DNA of 5,789 nucleotides from an uncultured Bacteroidales bacterium. GTDB taxonomy: Bacteria; Bacteroidota; Bacteroidia; Bacteroidales; UBA932. A program made the translations under genes and the position numbers. The notes below the pieces were generated by a model that was not told the DNA's origin, ran no database searches, and worked only from the letters and a program-made list of their open reading frames with translations. Of this stretch, positions 1 through 5,789 are shown piece after piece; the first letter of the stretch is position 1, and each line of letters begins with the position of its first letter. The stretch spans positions 1-5,789 of the forward strand of contig CAMNNS010000098.1 of assembly GCA_946545765.1 (NCBI GenBank), in the 5' to 3' direction.

Positions 1-1
1 T

Positions 2-775
2 TTAGGTGTTGGGCAGTATCAACATGATGTAAATCAAGTTCTTTTAAAGGAGCAATTGGATAATGTTGTTATTAATTGTGTAAACAATGTTGGGGTGAAT
101 TTAAACACCGCAAGTAAACATTTGTTGTCTTATGTATCGGGAATAGGTCCTTCTTTAGCTAAAAACATAGTTGCATATAGGGCAGAGAATGGGGAGTTTA
201 GTTCAAGGAGAGATTTAGTAAAGGTTCCGCGATTAGGAGAAAAAGTTTTTGAGCAAGCGGCTGGTTTTTTGAGAATACCAGGAGCTAAAAATAAATTAGA
301 TAATACTGGGGTTCATCCCGAAAGGTATTCTTTGGTAGAGAAAATTTCTAAAGATTTAGGGATTAAAATAGAGGATTTAATTGCAAATCAATCTATTATA
401 GACTCCATTCCATTAGAAAAGTATGTTAGTGAAAAAGTAGGTTTACCTACATTAAGAGATATTATTATAGAACTTAAAAAGCCAGGCAGAGATCCTCGTG
501 AGGAGGCAAAAGAATTTGAGTTTTCATCTGAAATAACCTCTATTGAGGATCTAAAAGAGGGGATGGAACTTCCTGGAATTGTTACAAATATAACAGCTTT
601 TGGAGCATTTGTAGATATTGGGATAAAACAGAATGGTTTAATTCATATCTCAAATATGGCAGATCATTTTATTAAATCTCCTTCGGAAGTGCTTAAATTA
701 CACCAACACATTACAGTTAGTGTTATTGGGATAGATTTAAATAGAGAACGCATTCAGTTGAAGTTGCTAAAGTAA
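2..775 (+). CDS. tex: Tex, S1 RNA-binding transcription accessory protein (3' part, start outside window)
   Basis: Tex is a cytoplasmic nucleic-acid-binding protein linked to transcription and RNA metabolism; its exact role outside a few model species is unsettled. The frame is open from the first bases and 257 codons are visible, against a family length of about 700-780, so this is the C-terminal third. It opens with the Tex signature GVGQYQHDV (visible residues 2-10), which normally follows the YqgF-like domain. Next is a helix-hairpin-helix pair: SGIGPSLAKNIV (about 46-57) and VPRLGEKVFEQAAGF (about 75-89). A linker region leads to a C-terminal S1 domain (about 184-257) containing GIVTNITAFGAFVDIG and NGLIHIS. 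The protein ends directly after the S1 domain, with no basic tail. The TTG at 56 is an internal Leu codon, because the signature motif lies upstream of it in the same frame. The family call is firm; the N-terminal domains cannot be judged. Confidence 0.95.
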   Translation, partial: LGVGQYQHDVNQVLLKEQLDNVVINCVNNVGVNLNTASKHLLSYVSGIGPSLAKNIVAYRAENGEFSSRRDLVKVPRLGEKVFEQAAGFLRIPGAKNKLDNTGVHPERYSLVEKISKDLGIKIEDLIANQSIIDSIPLEKYVSEKVGLPTLRDIIIELKKPGRDPREEAKEFEFSSEITSIEDLKEGMELPGIVTNITAFGAFVDIGIKQNGLIHISNMADHFIKSPSEVLKLHQHITVSVIGIDLNRERIQLKLLK

Positions 776-821
776 TCTTGAACCTTTTTATAATAGATGT
801 CTCTATAAATTATCAAATTAT

Positions 822-829
822 TATCTTTG
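822..829 (+). promoter_or_regulatory. Candidate Bacteroidota -7 promoter box (TATCTTTG)
   Basis: TATCTTTG matches the Bacteroidota sigma-ABfr -7 consensus TAnnTTTG exactly. It sits 21 bases before the ATG of the mannosyltransferase, so a transcript from here would have a short leader of about 10-15 bases. I see no TTTG-like -33 box 19-21 bases upstream, which weakens the call. The box overlaps a perfect inverted repeat, ATCTTT-GT-AAAGAT (823-836). The 75-bp gap after tex contains no convincing terminator, so read-through from tex could also supply the downstream genes. Confidence 0.4.
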
Positions 830-850
830 TAAAGATTTAATATTGGATTT

Positions 851-1576
851 ATGCCATCAAAATTAGTTGTTATTCCAACATATAAAGAGAGAGAGAATAT
901 TGAGAAAATTATTAGGGCTGTCATGGCTCTTGATGGGAATTTTAATATAGTCGTTGTAGATGATGCTTCTCCCGATGGGACAGCACAAATAGTTAAAACT
1001 TTAATAGGAGAATTCCACGATAGATTGCATATTATAGAGAGAGAGGGTAAACTTGGTTTAGGAACAGCATATATTACCGCTTTTAAGTGGGCATTAGAAA
1101 GGGGATATGATTTTATCTTTGAAATGGATGCAGATTTCTCCCATAATCCCGATGATCTCTTAAAATTGTTTCAAGCATGTAATGATGACAATATTGGAAT
1201 ATCTATAGGTTCAAGATATTGTAATGGTGTAAGTGTTATAAATTGGCCAATAGGTAGGGTGGTAATGTCTTATTTTGCCTCTTATTTTGTAAGAAAAGTT
1301 TTAAGGATGCCTGTATATGATTGTACAGCAGGTTTTATTTGCTATAGATCTAAAGTGCTTAGTACAATAGATTTAGATGCTGTTAAGATGAAGGGATATG
1401 GTTTCCAGATAGAGATGAAATATACAACTTATAAACTTGGTGTTAAAATAAAAGAGGTACCGATTATTTTTGTAGATAGAAAAGAGGGTACTTCAAAAAT
1501 GAGTTCAAGTATTTTTGGAGAGGCTTTTTGGGGGGTTATAAAAATGCGTTTTAGATCTTTTAAAGCCAAAATTTAA
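851..1576 (+). CDS. DPM1-like polyprenol-phosphate mannosyltransferase (GT2 family)
   Basis: The predicted protein transfers a sugar, probably mannose from GDP-mannose, to polyprenyl phosphate at the cytoplasmic face of the membrane, making a lipid-linked donor for extracytoplasmic glycosylation. Its 241 residues are a GT-A domain with the DPM1 motifs in order: VVIPTYKERENI (6-17), VVVDDASPDGT (34-44), LGLGTAY (68-74), the metal-binding DAD in EMDADFSHNP (91-100), GSRYCNG (120-126), DCTAGF (157-162), GYGFQIEMKY (182-191) and FVDRKEGTSKMS (207-218). There is no C-terminal membrane domain, so it is the short soluble or peripheral form. The ATG start lies seven codons before the first strand VVIPTY, as is usual, and has no Shine-Dalgarno sequence. 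It is followed 31 bp later by pyrC. The family is clear; mannose rather than glucose or another sugar is inferred from similarity, and the acceptor is not visible. Confidence 0.92.
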   Translation: MPSKLVVIPTYKERENIEKIIRAVMALDGNFNIVVVDDASPDGTAQIVKTLIGEFHDRLHIIEREGKLGLGTAYITAFKWALERGYDFIFEMDADFSHNPDDLLKLFQACNDDNIGISIGSRYCNGVSVINWPIGRVVMSYFASYFVRKVLRMPVYDCTAGFICYRSKVLSTIDLDAVKMKGYGFQIEMKYTTYKLGVKIKEVPIIFVDRKEGTSKMSSSIFGEAFWGVIKMRFRSFKAKI

Positions 1577-1607
1577 ATGCAGATTTGGGCTAATATCAAT
1601 ACTGTTT

Positions 1608-3005
1608 ATGAAAATTCTAATTAAAGATGGAATCATAGTTAATGAAGGTTTATCTTACTTTGGTTCAATCTTAATCTCTAATGATAGAATAGAAAAAATT
1701 ATAAAAGAGTCCGATTTTAAGGATAATAATTCTTATCGCGATAAGATAAATAAAATACTATCAGATAATAAATTAGAAATTATTGATGCTTCAGATTTAT
1801 ATATTTTACCTGGTATTATTGATACTCATGTTCATTTCCGCGAGCCGGGAGATGGTACTAAAGGGAGAATAGAATCTGAGAGTAAAGCGGCAGTTCTTGG
1901 TGGGGTTACATCATATTTTGATATGCCAAATAATAATCCTTCAATTACATCTTTGAAATTGTTGGAAGAGAAATATTCTTTCGCTGAGGCCAATTCGTAT
2001 GCAAATTACTCTTTTTATCTTGGGGCAACTAATGATAATTTAGAAGAGATATTAAATTTAGATAATTCTAAAAACTGTGGTGTTAAGTTATTTATGGGTT
2101 CTTCTACAGGTAATCTTTTGGTAGATAATGAAGAATCTCTTATAAATTTATTTCAAAAATGTAAATCAACAATATCTATTCATGCAGAAGATAATGAGGA
2201 GATTATAAAAAATCTTCGTTTTTATTCTGCTAACTATAGAGAAAACATACCACCTCAGGCACATCCGCTTATTAGAAGTAGAACTGCTTGTATAAAGGCA
2301 ACAAACAAAGCTATTGAACTTGCTAAACGGTACGATACAAGAATTCATATATTACATGTTTCTACAAAAGAAGAGGTTGAACTTTTGAGGGCATTATATG
2401 CAAAAGAACCCGAATATAAGAGATTAGTTACAGCAGAAACTTGTTCTCATTACCTTTGGTTCTCTTCTAAAGATTATACTCAACTTCAATCTCTTATCAA
2501 GTGCAATCCTGCAATTAAAGAGGAGAGTGACAGAGACTCTATTAGGGCTGGAGTAGTTGATTCTTTAATTAAGATAATCTCTACAGACCATGCTCCACAT
2601 TTGTTACAAGATAAGGAGAAATGTTATAAAGATGCTCCAGGGGGAATCCCTCTTGTTCAATACTCTTTACTTATGAATTTAGAATTATGCAACGAGGGGG
2701 TATTTACTTTACCACAAGTGGTTGATAGAATGGCTCATTCTCCTGCCTACATTTTTAAAATCAAAGATAGAGGTTATTTAAAGGAGGGTTATTTTGCAGA
2801 TATTACATTAGTTGCAAAATCTCAACCGACAATCCCTGAGCCTGCTTCTCTTTGTGGTTGGTCTCCATTTCAATTTTGTAAAGAAAAATTTAAAGGTTTT
2901 TCCCATAGTGTAGAGTATGTGTTTGTAAATGGTTCATTAGTAGTTAATAAAGGGAAATTTGTTAATAAAAAAAGTGCTATGCGCTTGAATTTTAATATCA
3001 AATAA
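1608..3005 (+). CDS. pyrC: Dihydroorotase
   Basis: This enzyme performs the third step of de novo pyrimidine synthesis, the reversible cyclisation of N-carbamoyl-L-aspartate to dihydroorotate, in the cytoplasm. The 465 residues show a metal-dependent amidohydrolase barrel: DTHVHFREPG (72-81) gives metal ligands H74 and H76 and the substrate-binding Arg; K160 in VKLFMGSSTG is positioned as the likely carboxylated bridging Lys; H192 (IHAED) and H250 (HILHVS) are the next metal ligands; CNPAIK (299-304) is a substrate-loop motif; and D327 in STDHAPH is the catalytic Asp. All key residues are present, so it should be active. It is slightly long for the family because of a polar Asn/Lys-rich stretch at about 33-59 in the N-terminal beta domain. 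The ATG is supported by the immediate MKILIKDGIIV strand. Allantoinase or hydantoinase are related alternatives, but the HFREPG, CNPAIK and TDHAPH combination favours dihydroorotase. Its neighbours are not pyrimidine genes. Confidence 0.94.
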   Translation: MKILIKDGIIVNEGLSYFGSILISNDRIEKIIKESDFKDNNSYRDKINKILSDNKLEIIDASDLYILPGIIDTHVHFREPGDGTKGRIESESKAAVLGGVTSYFDMPNNNPSITSLKLLEEKYSFAEANSYANYSFYLGATNDNLEEILNLDNSKNCGVKLFMGSSTGNLLVDNEESLINLFQKCKSTISIHAEDNEEIIKNLRFYSANYRENIPPQAHPLIRSRTACIKATNKAIELAKRYDTRIHILHVSTKEEVELLRALYAKEPEYKRLVTAETCSHYLWFSSKDYTQLQSLIKCNPAIKEESDRDSIRAGVVDSLIKIISTDHAPHLLQDKEKCYKDAPGGIPLVQYSLLMNLELCNEGVFTLPQVVDRMAHSPAYIFKIKDRGYLKEGYFADITLVAKSQPTIPEPASLCGWSPFQFCKEKFKGFSHSVEYVFVNGSLVVNKGKFVNKKSAMRLNFNIK

Positions 3006-3006
3006 A

Positions 3007-3945
3007 ATGGCAATTTTAAATATAAATAAAGAGAGTAGTCGAGGTTACCTTTTTGCCCTTATATCTGTGATTATTTGGGGATTTTCTTTTATTTGGGAAG
3101 GTTTCTTGATTAACAATAATATAGAGATATATACATTTATTTTTGAAAGGATGTTAATATCTTCCTTAATCCTTTGGATTGTTGGCTTTTTTGCTAAATC
3201 TATTCAAAAGGTTAATAATAAAGATTTTAAATGGTTCTTCCTTTTAGCGTTTGGAGAACCATTTATCTATTTTATCGGTGAGAATTTTGGAATTAAATAT
3301 ACTGGCTCTGGAGTTGTTGCAGCTTTGATTATAGCTACAATCCCTATATTTTGTCTCTTCTCAGAGAGGATAATAGATAAGACTCCAATATCAAAAAGTA
3401 AATTATTAGGTTGCTTTATCACTTTGCCTGGCATTTTAATGGTTGTATTTGAAAAAGAGGGTTTTTCGGGGGCACATATAAAAGGTATATTACTTTTATT
3501 TTTGTCGGTGATAGGGGCGGTCGTTTATACTTTTTTTGCAAGAGAGATGATAAAAAAATATAACGCATATACTATTGTAACTTGGCAATTTACCTTTGGG
3601 GCGATTTTATTTTTACCCCTTTTTCTATTATTTGGCAGAGATGGATTTACCAAGGAGTATTTTTCTGTAGGGGTTCAATCTACAATCTTTGCCCTTGCAA
3701 TATTGTGTTCTTGCCTTTGCTTTGCTCTATGGGCTTATGCTACAGGTAAGTTAGGTGTTACAAGTGTAAGCATATTCTCTGCTTTAATTCCTGCAATTTC
3801 TGCCCTTGTTGCATATTTCTTATATCCTAATCAAGAGCGTTTTACGTGGATTAAATTACTTGGTATCTTTATAGTAATATTTGGGGTTGTCCTTGTACAG
3901 ATTTCGGGGAGGATACTGAAAGCTAAAAAGAACCCCAAGAGTTAA
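3007..3945 (+). CDS. EamA-type drug/metabolite transporter (DMT superfamily)
   Basis: This is a predicted inner-membrane permease of 312 residues, the standard length for the ten-helix DMT/EamA family. Hydrophobic segments lie at about 14-34, 41-63, 75-97, 100-122, 133-148, 158-182, 190-209, 222-245, 251-273 and 281-301, which gives two five-helix EamA repeats. Family-like features are IWGFSFIW in helix 1, FERML in helix 2, the GIKYTGSGVVAALI stretch leading into helix 4, and the repeat-2 counterpart GKLGVTSVSIFSALIPAISA entering helix 9. The tail RILKAKKNPKS is basic, consistent with a cytoplasmic C-terminus. The ATG starts one base after the pyrC stop, so the two genes are very probably cotranscribed and perhaps translationally coupled. 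No Shine-Dalgarno sequence is visible. The substrate cannot be predicted; family members export amino acids, nucleobases or other metabolites. A pyrimidine-related substrate is a guess from its neighbour only. The last codons lie within the terminator hairpin. Confidence 0.92.
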   Translation: MAILNINKESSRGYLFALISVIIWGFSFIWEGFLINNNIEIYTFIFERMLISSLILWIVGFFAKSIQKVNNKDFKWFFLLAFGEPFIYFIGENFGIKYTGSGVVAALIIATIPIFCLFSERIIDKTPISKSKLLGCFITLPGILMVVFEKEGFSGAHIKGILLLFLSVIGAVVYTFFAREMIKKYNAYTIVTWQFTFGAILFLPLFLLFGRDGFTKEYFSVGVQSTIFALAILCSCLCFALWAYATGKLGVTSVSIFSALIPAISALVAYFLYPNQERFTWIKLLGIFIVIFGVVLVQISGRILKAKKNPKS

Positions 3946-3971
3946 TCTTTGCTCTCGGGGTTAGTGTTTTT
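3931..3971. terminator. Bidirectional rho-independent terminator between the transporter gene and htpG
   Basis: AACCCCAAGAG (3931-3941) pairs with CTCTCGGGGTT (3952-3962) around a 10-base loop that contains the TAA stop of the transporter gene. Read on +, the stem is 11 positions with one A/C mismatch (3937/3956), followed by AGTGTTTTT. Read on -, the same position becomes a U-G wobble, so the stem is continuous, and it is followed by CTTTTT (complement of 3925-3930). The hairpin therefore fits termination of both convergent genes: it ends the + operon within the last codons of the transporter and lies about 33 bp past the htpG stop. No experimental support is available from the sequence. Confidence 0.78.
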
Positions 3972-3994
3972 CCTATTTGTAAGGGTATAATTTT

Positions 3995-5789
3995 CTATTT
4001 AAGAATCTTATAACTTCTCTCGATAAATTCAGCTAAATCTTTGCCTTTTAACAAGTTATTAGAGAGCAATGCTAAGTCGGAGATTTGATGTATTAGGGTA
4101 TTGTTTTTAGCAAATTCTTCTAATAATTCTTTTCTCTGATTTTGTAATTTAGAAATCTCTTTATTAAGCTTTTCTATATTACCCTTTTGCTCTGTAGAGA
4201 TCTCTTCTTCCTTTTTATCCTTTGTCTGTTTTTCTAAACTCTCCAACTCCTTTTTAGCTACTTTTTCTTTCTCTACAATATCTTTTTTTCTATCGGCTGT
4301 CTCTTTTTCTATCTGTTCAATGATATTTTTTGTAAGGGGATTTTGGTAATTTAATTTAATGGTGTAGCTCTGAGGCATTTGTCCATAAAAATTCATTCCT
4401 CCACCAAGAGAACTCATCTCTCTGTATCTTCTAAAGAATTCATTTTGAGTGATAATGACAGGTGGATTATTCTCACCTAAATTTTCAACTACTAAATTAA
4501 AATTAGAATCTTTAGGAAATATACTAACAAAGGCATTCTCTAAATCTCTCTCTAATCCATCTTTTAATTCGGGCTTAGTTATATCTCCCTTAGGTATCAG
4601 AGCATCAATGCTATCTGAATCTACCCTCGCAAATCTTGAATCACTCAATTTTGTTTCAAGAAGATTTACAAAATGGGAATCTAATTGAGAATCAAAAATT
4701 AATACTTGGTATCCTTTATTTTTTGCCTGTTCTATATAACTATATTGAGCTACTGGATCTGTTGAGTATAGATATACAACTTTTTTATCTTTATCTGTTT
4801 GCTCCCCTTTAATGGCTTTAGTGTAATCTTCGTAGTTAATATATTTATTATCAGAAGTTTTAAATAGGGCAAACTTCATGGCTCTTTCGCAGAATTTTTC
4901 GTCGGTTAGCATTCCATATTCTATGAAGAGTTTTAGGTTATCCCATTTTTTCTCAAATTCTTCTTTATTCTTTTTTGAAATATCTTCTAATCTATCTGCA
5001 ACTTTCTTAGTAATATAAGTGGAAATCTTTTTAACATTTGCGTCTGATTGTAAATAACTCCTTGATACATTCAGAGGTATATCGGGAGAATCTATAACAC
5101 CATAGAGCAATGTAAGAAAATCTGGAACGATATTTTCTACAGAATCTGTTACAAACATCTGATTACAATATAGTTGTATCCTGTTTTTTGTAACATCCAT
5201 TCTATCCTTAATTTTAGGAAAATATAAAACACCTGTGAGGTTAAATGGATAATCTACATTTAAATGAATCCAGAACAGAGGTTCTTCTTTCATAGGGTAT
5301 AAAGCCCGATAGAAATTACGATAATCTTCATCTTTGAGTTCTGTAGGATTCTTTGCCCAAAGTGGTTCGATGTTATTTATTATATGTGGTTTATCTGTAT
5401 CAACACTTTTGCCATCTTTCCACTCTTTCTCTTTTCCGTAAGCGATAGAAATTGGCATAAACTTACAATACTTCGTAAGTAATTCTTCTATTTTATCATT
5501 TTTTGAGATCTCTTTTGAATCATCATCTAAATAGAGGGTAATTTTAGTTCCTCTCTCCTTTTTATCTATCTCTTCCATAGTATATTCTGGAGAGCCATCA
5601 CAACTCCATTTTACCCCTTTTTCCCCATCGCGATAAGATAAAGACTCTATAACAACCCTTTTAGACACCATAAAAGAGGAGTAAAAACCTAATCCAAAAT
5701 GACCTATAATGCTATCTAATTGATCTTTATATTTATCTAAGAATTCTCCTGCAGAAGAGAAAGCAATCTGATTAATATACTTATCTATC
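3995..5789 (-). CDS. htpG: HtpG, Hsp90 family molecular chaperone (5' end outside window)
   Basis: HtpG is the cytoplasmic ATP-dependent Hsp90 chaperone, which remodels client proteins as a homodimer. The frame continues to the right edge; 597 codons are visible, so about 85 N-terminal residues are missing if it has the ~680 length usual in Bacteroidales. The first visible residues, DKYINQIAFS then IGHFGLGFYSSF, are the lid and glycine-rich ATP-binding motif of the GHKL domain. The ATG at 5671 lies after this motif and is an internal Met. The middle domain follows, with WIHLNVDYPF, IQLYCNQMFVTDS and LNVSRSYLQ, whose Arg (codon 5060-5062) matches the conserved ATP-contacting Arg. The C-terminal part carries GGGMNFYGQMP and a Lys/Glu-rich coiled-coil stretch (about 4097-4327) before the final helices. 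It ends with TAG. Codons and composition match the neighbouring genes. The promoter is outside the window, so heat-shock control cannot be assessed. Confidence 0.97.
   Translation of the reverse strand, partial: IDKYINQIAFSSAGEFLDKYKDQLDSIIGHFGLGFYSSFMVSKRVVIESLSYRDGEKGVKWSCDGSPEYTMEEIDKKERGTKITLYLDDDSKEISKNDKIEELLTKYCKFMPISIAYGKEKEWKDGKSVDTDKPHIINNIEPLWAKNPTELKDEDYRNFYRALYPMKEEPLFWIHLNVDYPFNLTGVLYFPKIKDRMDVTKNRIQLYCNQMFVTDSVENIVPDFLTLLYGVIDSPDIPLNVSRSYLQSDANVKKISTYITKKVADRLEDISKKNKEEFEKKWDNLKLFIEYGMLTDEKFCERAMKFALFKTSDNKYINYEDYTKAIKGEQTDKDKKVVYLYSTDPVAQYSYIEQAKNKGYQVLIFDSQLDSHFVNLLETKLSDSRFARVDSDSIDALIPKGDITKPELKDGLERDLENAFVSIFPKDSNFNLVVENLGENNPPVIITQNEFFRRYREMSSLGGGMNFYGQMPQSYTIKLNYQNPLTKNIIEQIEKETADRKKDIVEKEKVAKKELESLEKQTKDKKEEEISTEQKGNIEKLNKEISKLQNQRKELLEEFAKNNTLIHQISDLALLSNNLLKGKDLAEFIERSYKILK

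Noticed and set aside
786..810. Possible terminator hairpin after tex (TTTATAATAGA with TCTATAAAT)
   Set aside because: The pairing needs a three-base bulge, the stem is nearly all A/T, and no clear T-tract follows. It is too weak to call.
1577..1607. Possible separate promoter or leader element in front of pyrC
   Set aside because: The 31-bp gap has no TAnnTTTG box, no stable hairpin and no T-tract, so there is no sign of attenuation or a riboswitch.
2166..2348. 60-residue open frame on the - strand inside pyrC
   Set aside because: It lies wholly opposite the well-supported dihydroorotase coding sequence, its product resembles no family I know, and it has no upstream signal. It is a shadow of the real gene.
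4449..4688. 79-residue open frame on the + strand inside htpG
   Set aside because: It is antisense to the conserved HtpG middle/C-terminal region, has no recognisable motif and no promoter box; the openness follows from HtpG codon composition.
1..5789. Mobile element, CRISPR, defence or other undescribed system
   Set aside because: Almost the whole window is accounted for by five recognisable housekeeping genes with uniform composition. I saw no terminal repeats, direct-repeat arrays, transposase or integrase motifs, and no RNA gene.

Overview
This window is a stretch of ordinary core genome from an AT-rich bacterium (roughly one third G+C by eye), most likely Bacteroidota and probably Bacteroidales. 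The evidence is the lineage-style HtpG with a long Lys/Glu-rich coiled-coil stretch before its C-terminal end, a dihydroorotase of the type I remember from Bacteroidales, a candidate TAnnTTTG -7 promoter box, and the lack of a clear Shine-Dalgarno sequence in front of any of the three complete genes. The genus cannot be fixed from the sequence alone.

Layout: positions 2-775 (+) hold the 3' third of tex, an RNA-binding transcription accessory protein whose start lies outside the window. After a 75-bp gap with a candidate promoter come three complete genes on the + strand: a DPM1-like polyprenol-phosphate mannosyltransferase (851-1576), the dihydroorotase pyrC (1608-3005) and an EamA-type ten-helix transporter (3007-3945). 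Their spacings of 31 bp and 1 bp suggest one transcription unit. The unit ends in a hairpin (3931-3962) that includes the last transporter codons. On the - strand, htpG (Hsp90) fills 3995-5789; its first ~85 residues lie beyond the right edge. The hairpin has T-tracts in both directions, so it can serve as a shared terminator for the convergent genes.

The genes do not form a single pathway. PyrC performs the third step of de novo pyrimidine synthesis, the mannosyltransferase makes a lipid-linked sugar donor, the transporter has no predictable substrate, and Tex and HtpG are general housekeeping proteins. I see no mobile element, CRISPR array, tRNA, rRNA or defence system, and no gene-free stretch over 300 bases. 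I found no convincing undescribed system; the findings are modest. The two points most useful to an annotator are that both edge genes are truncated, so their apparent in-window starts (TTG at 56, ATG at 5671) are internal codons, and that the terminator is shared and lies partly in coding sequence.
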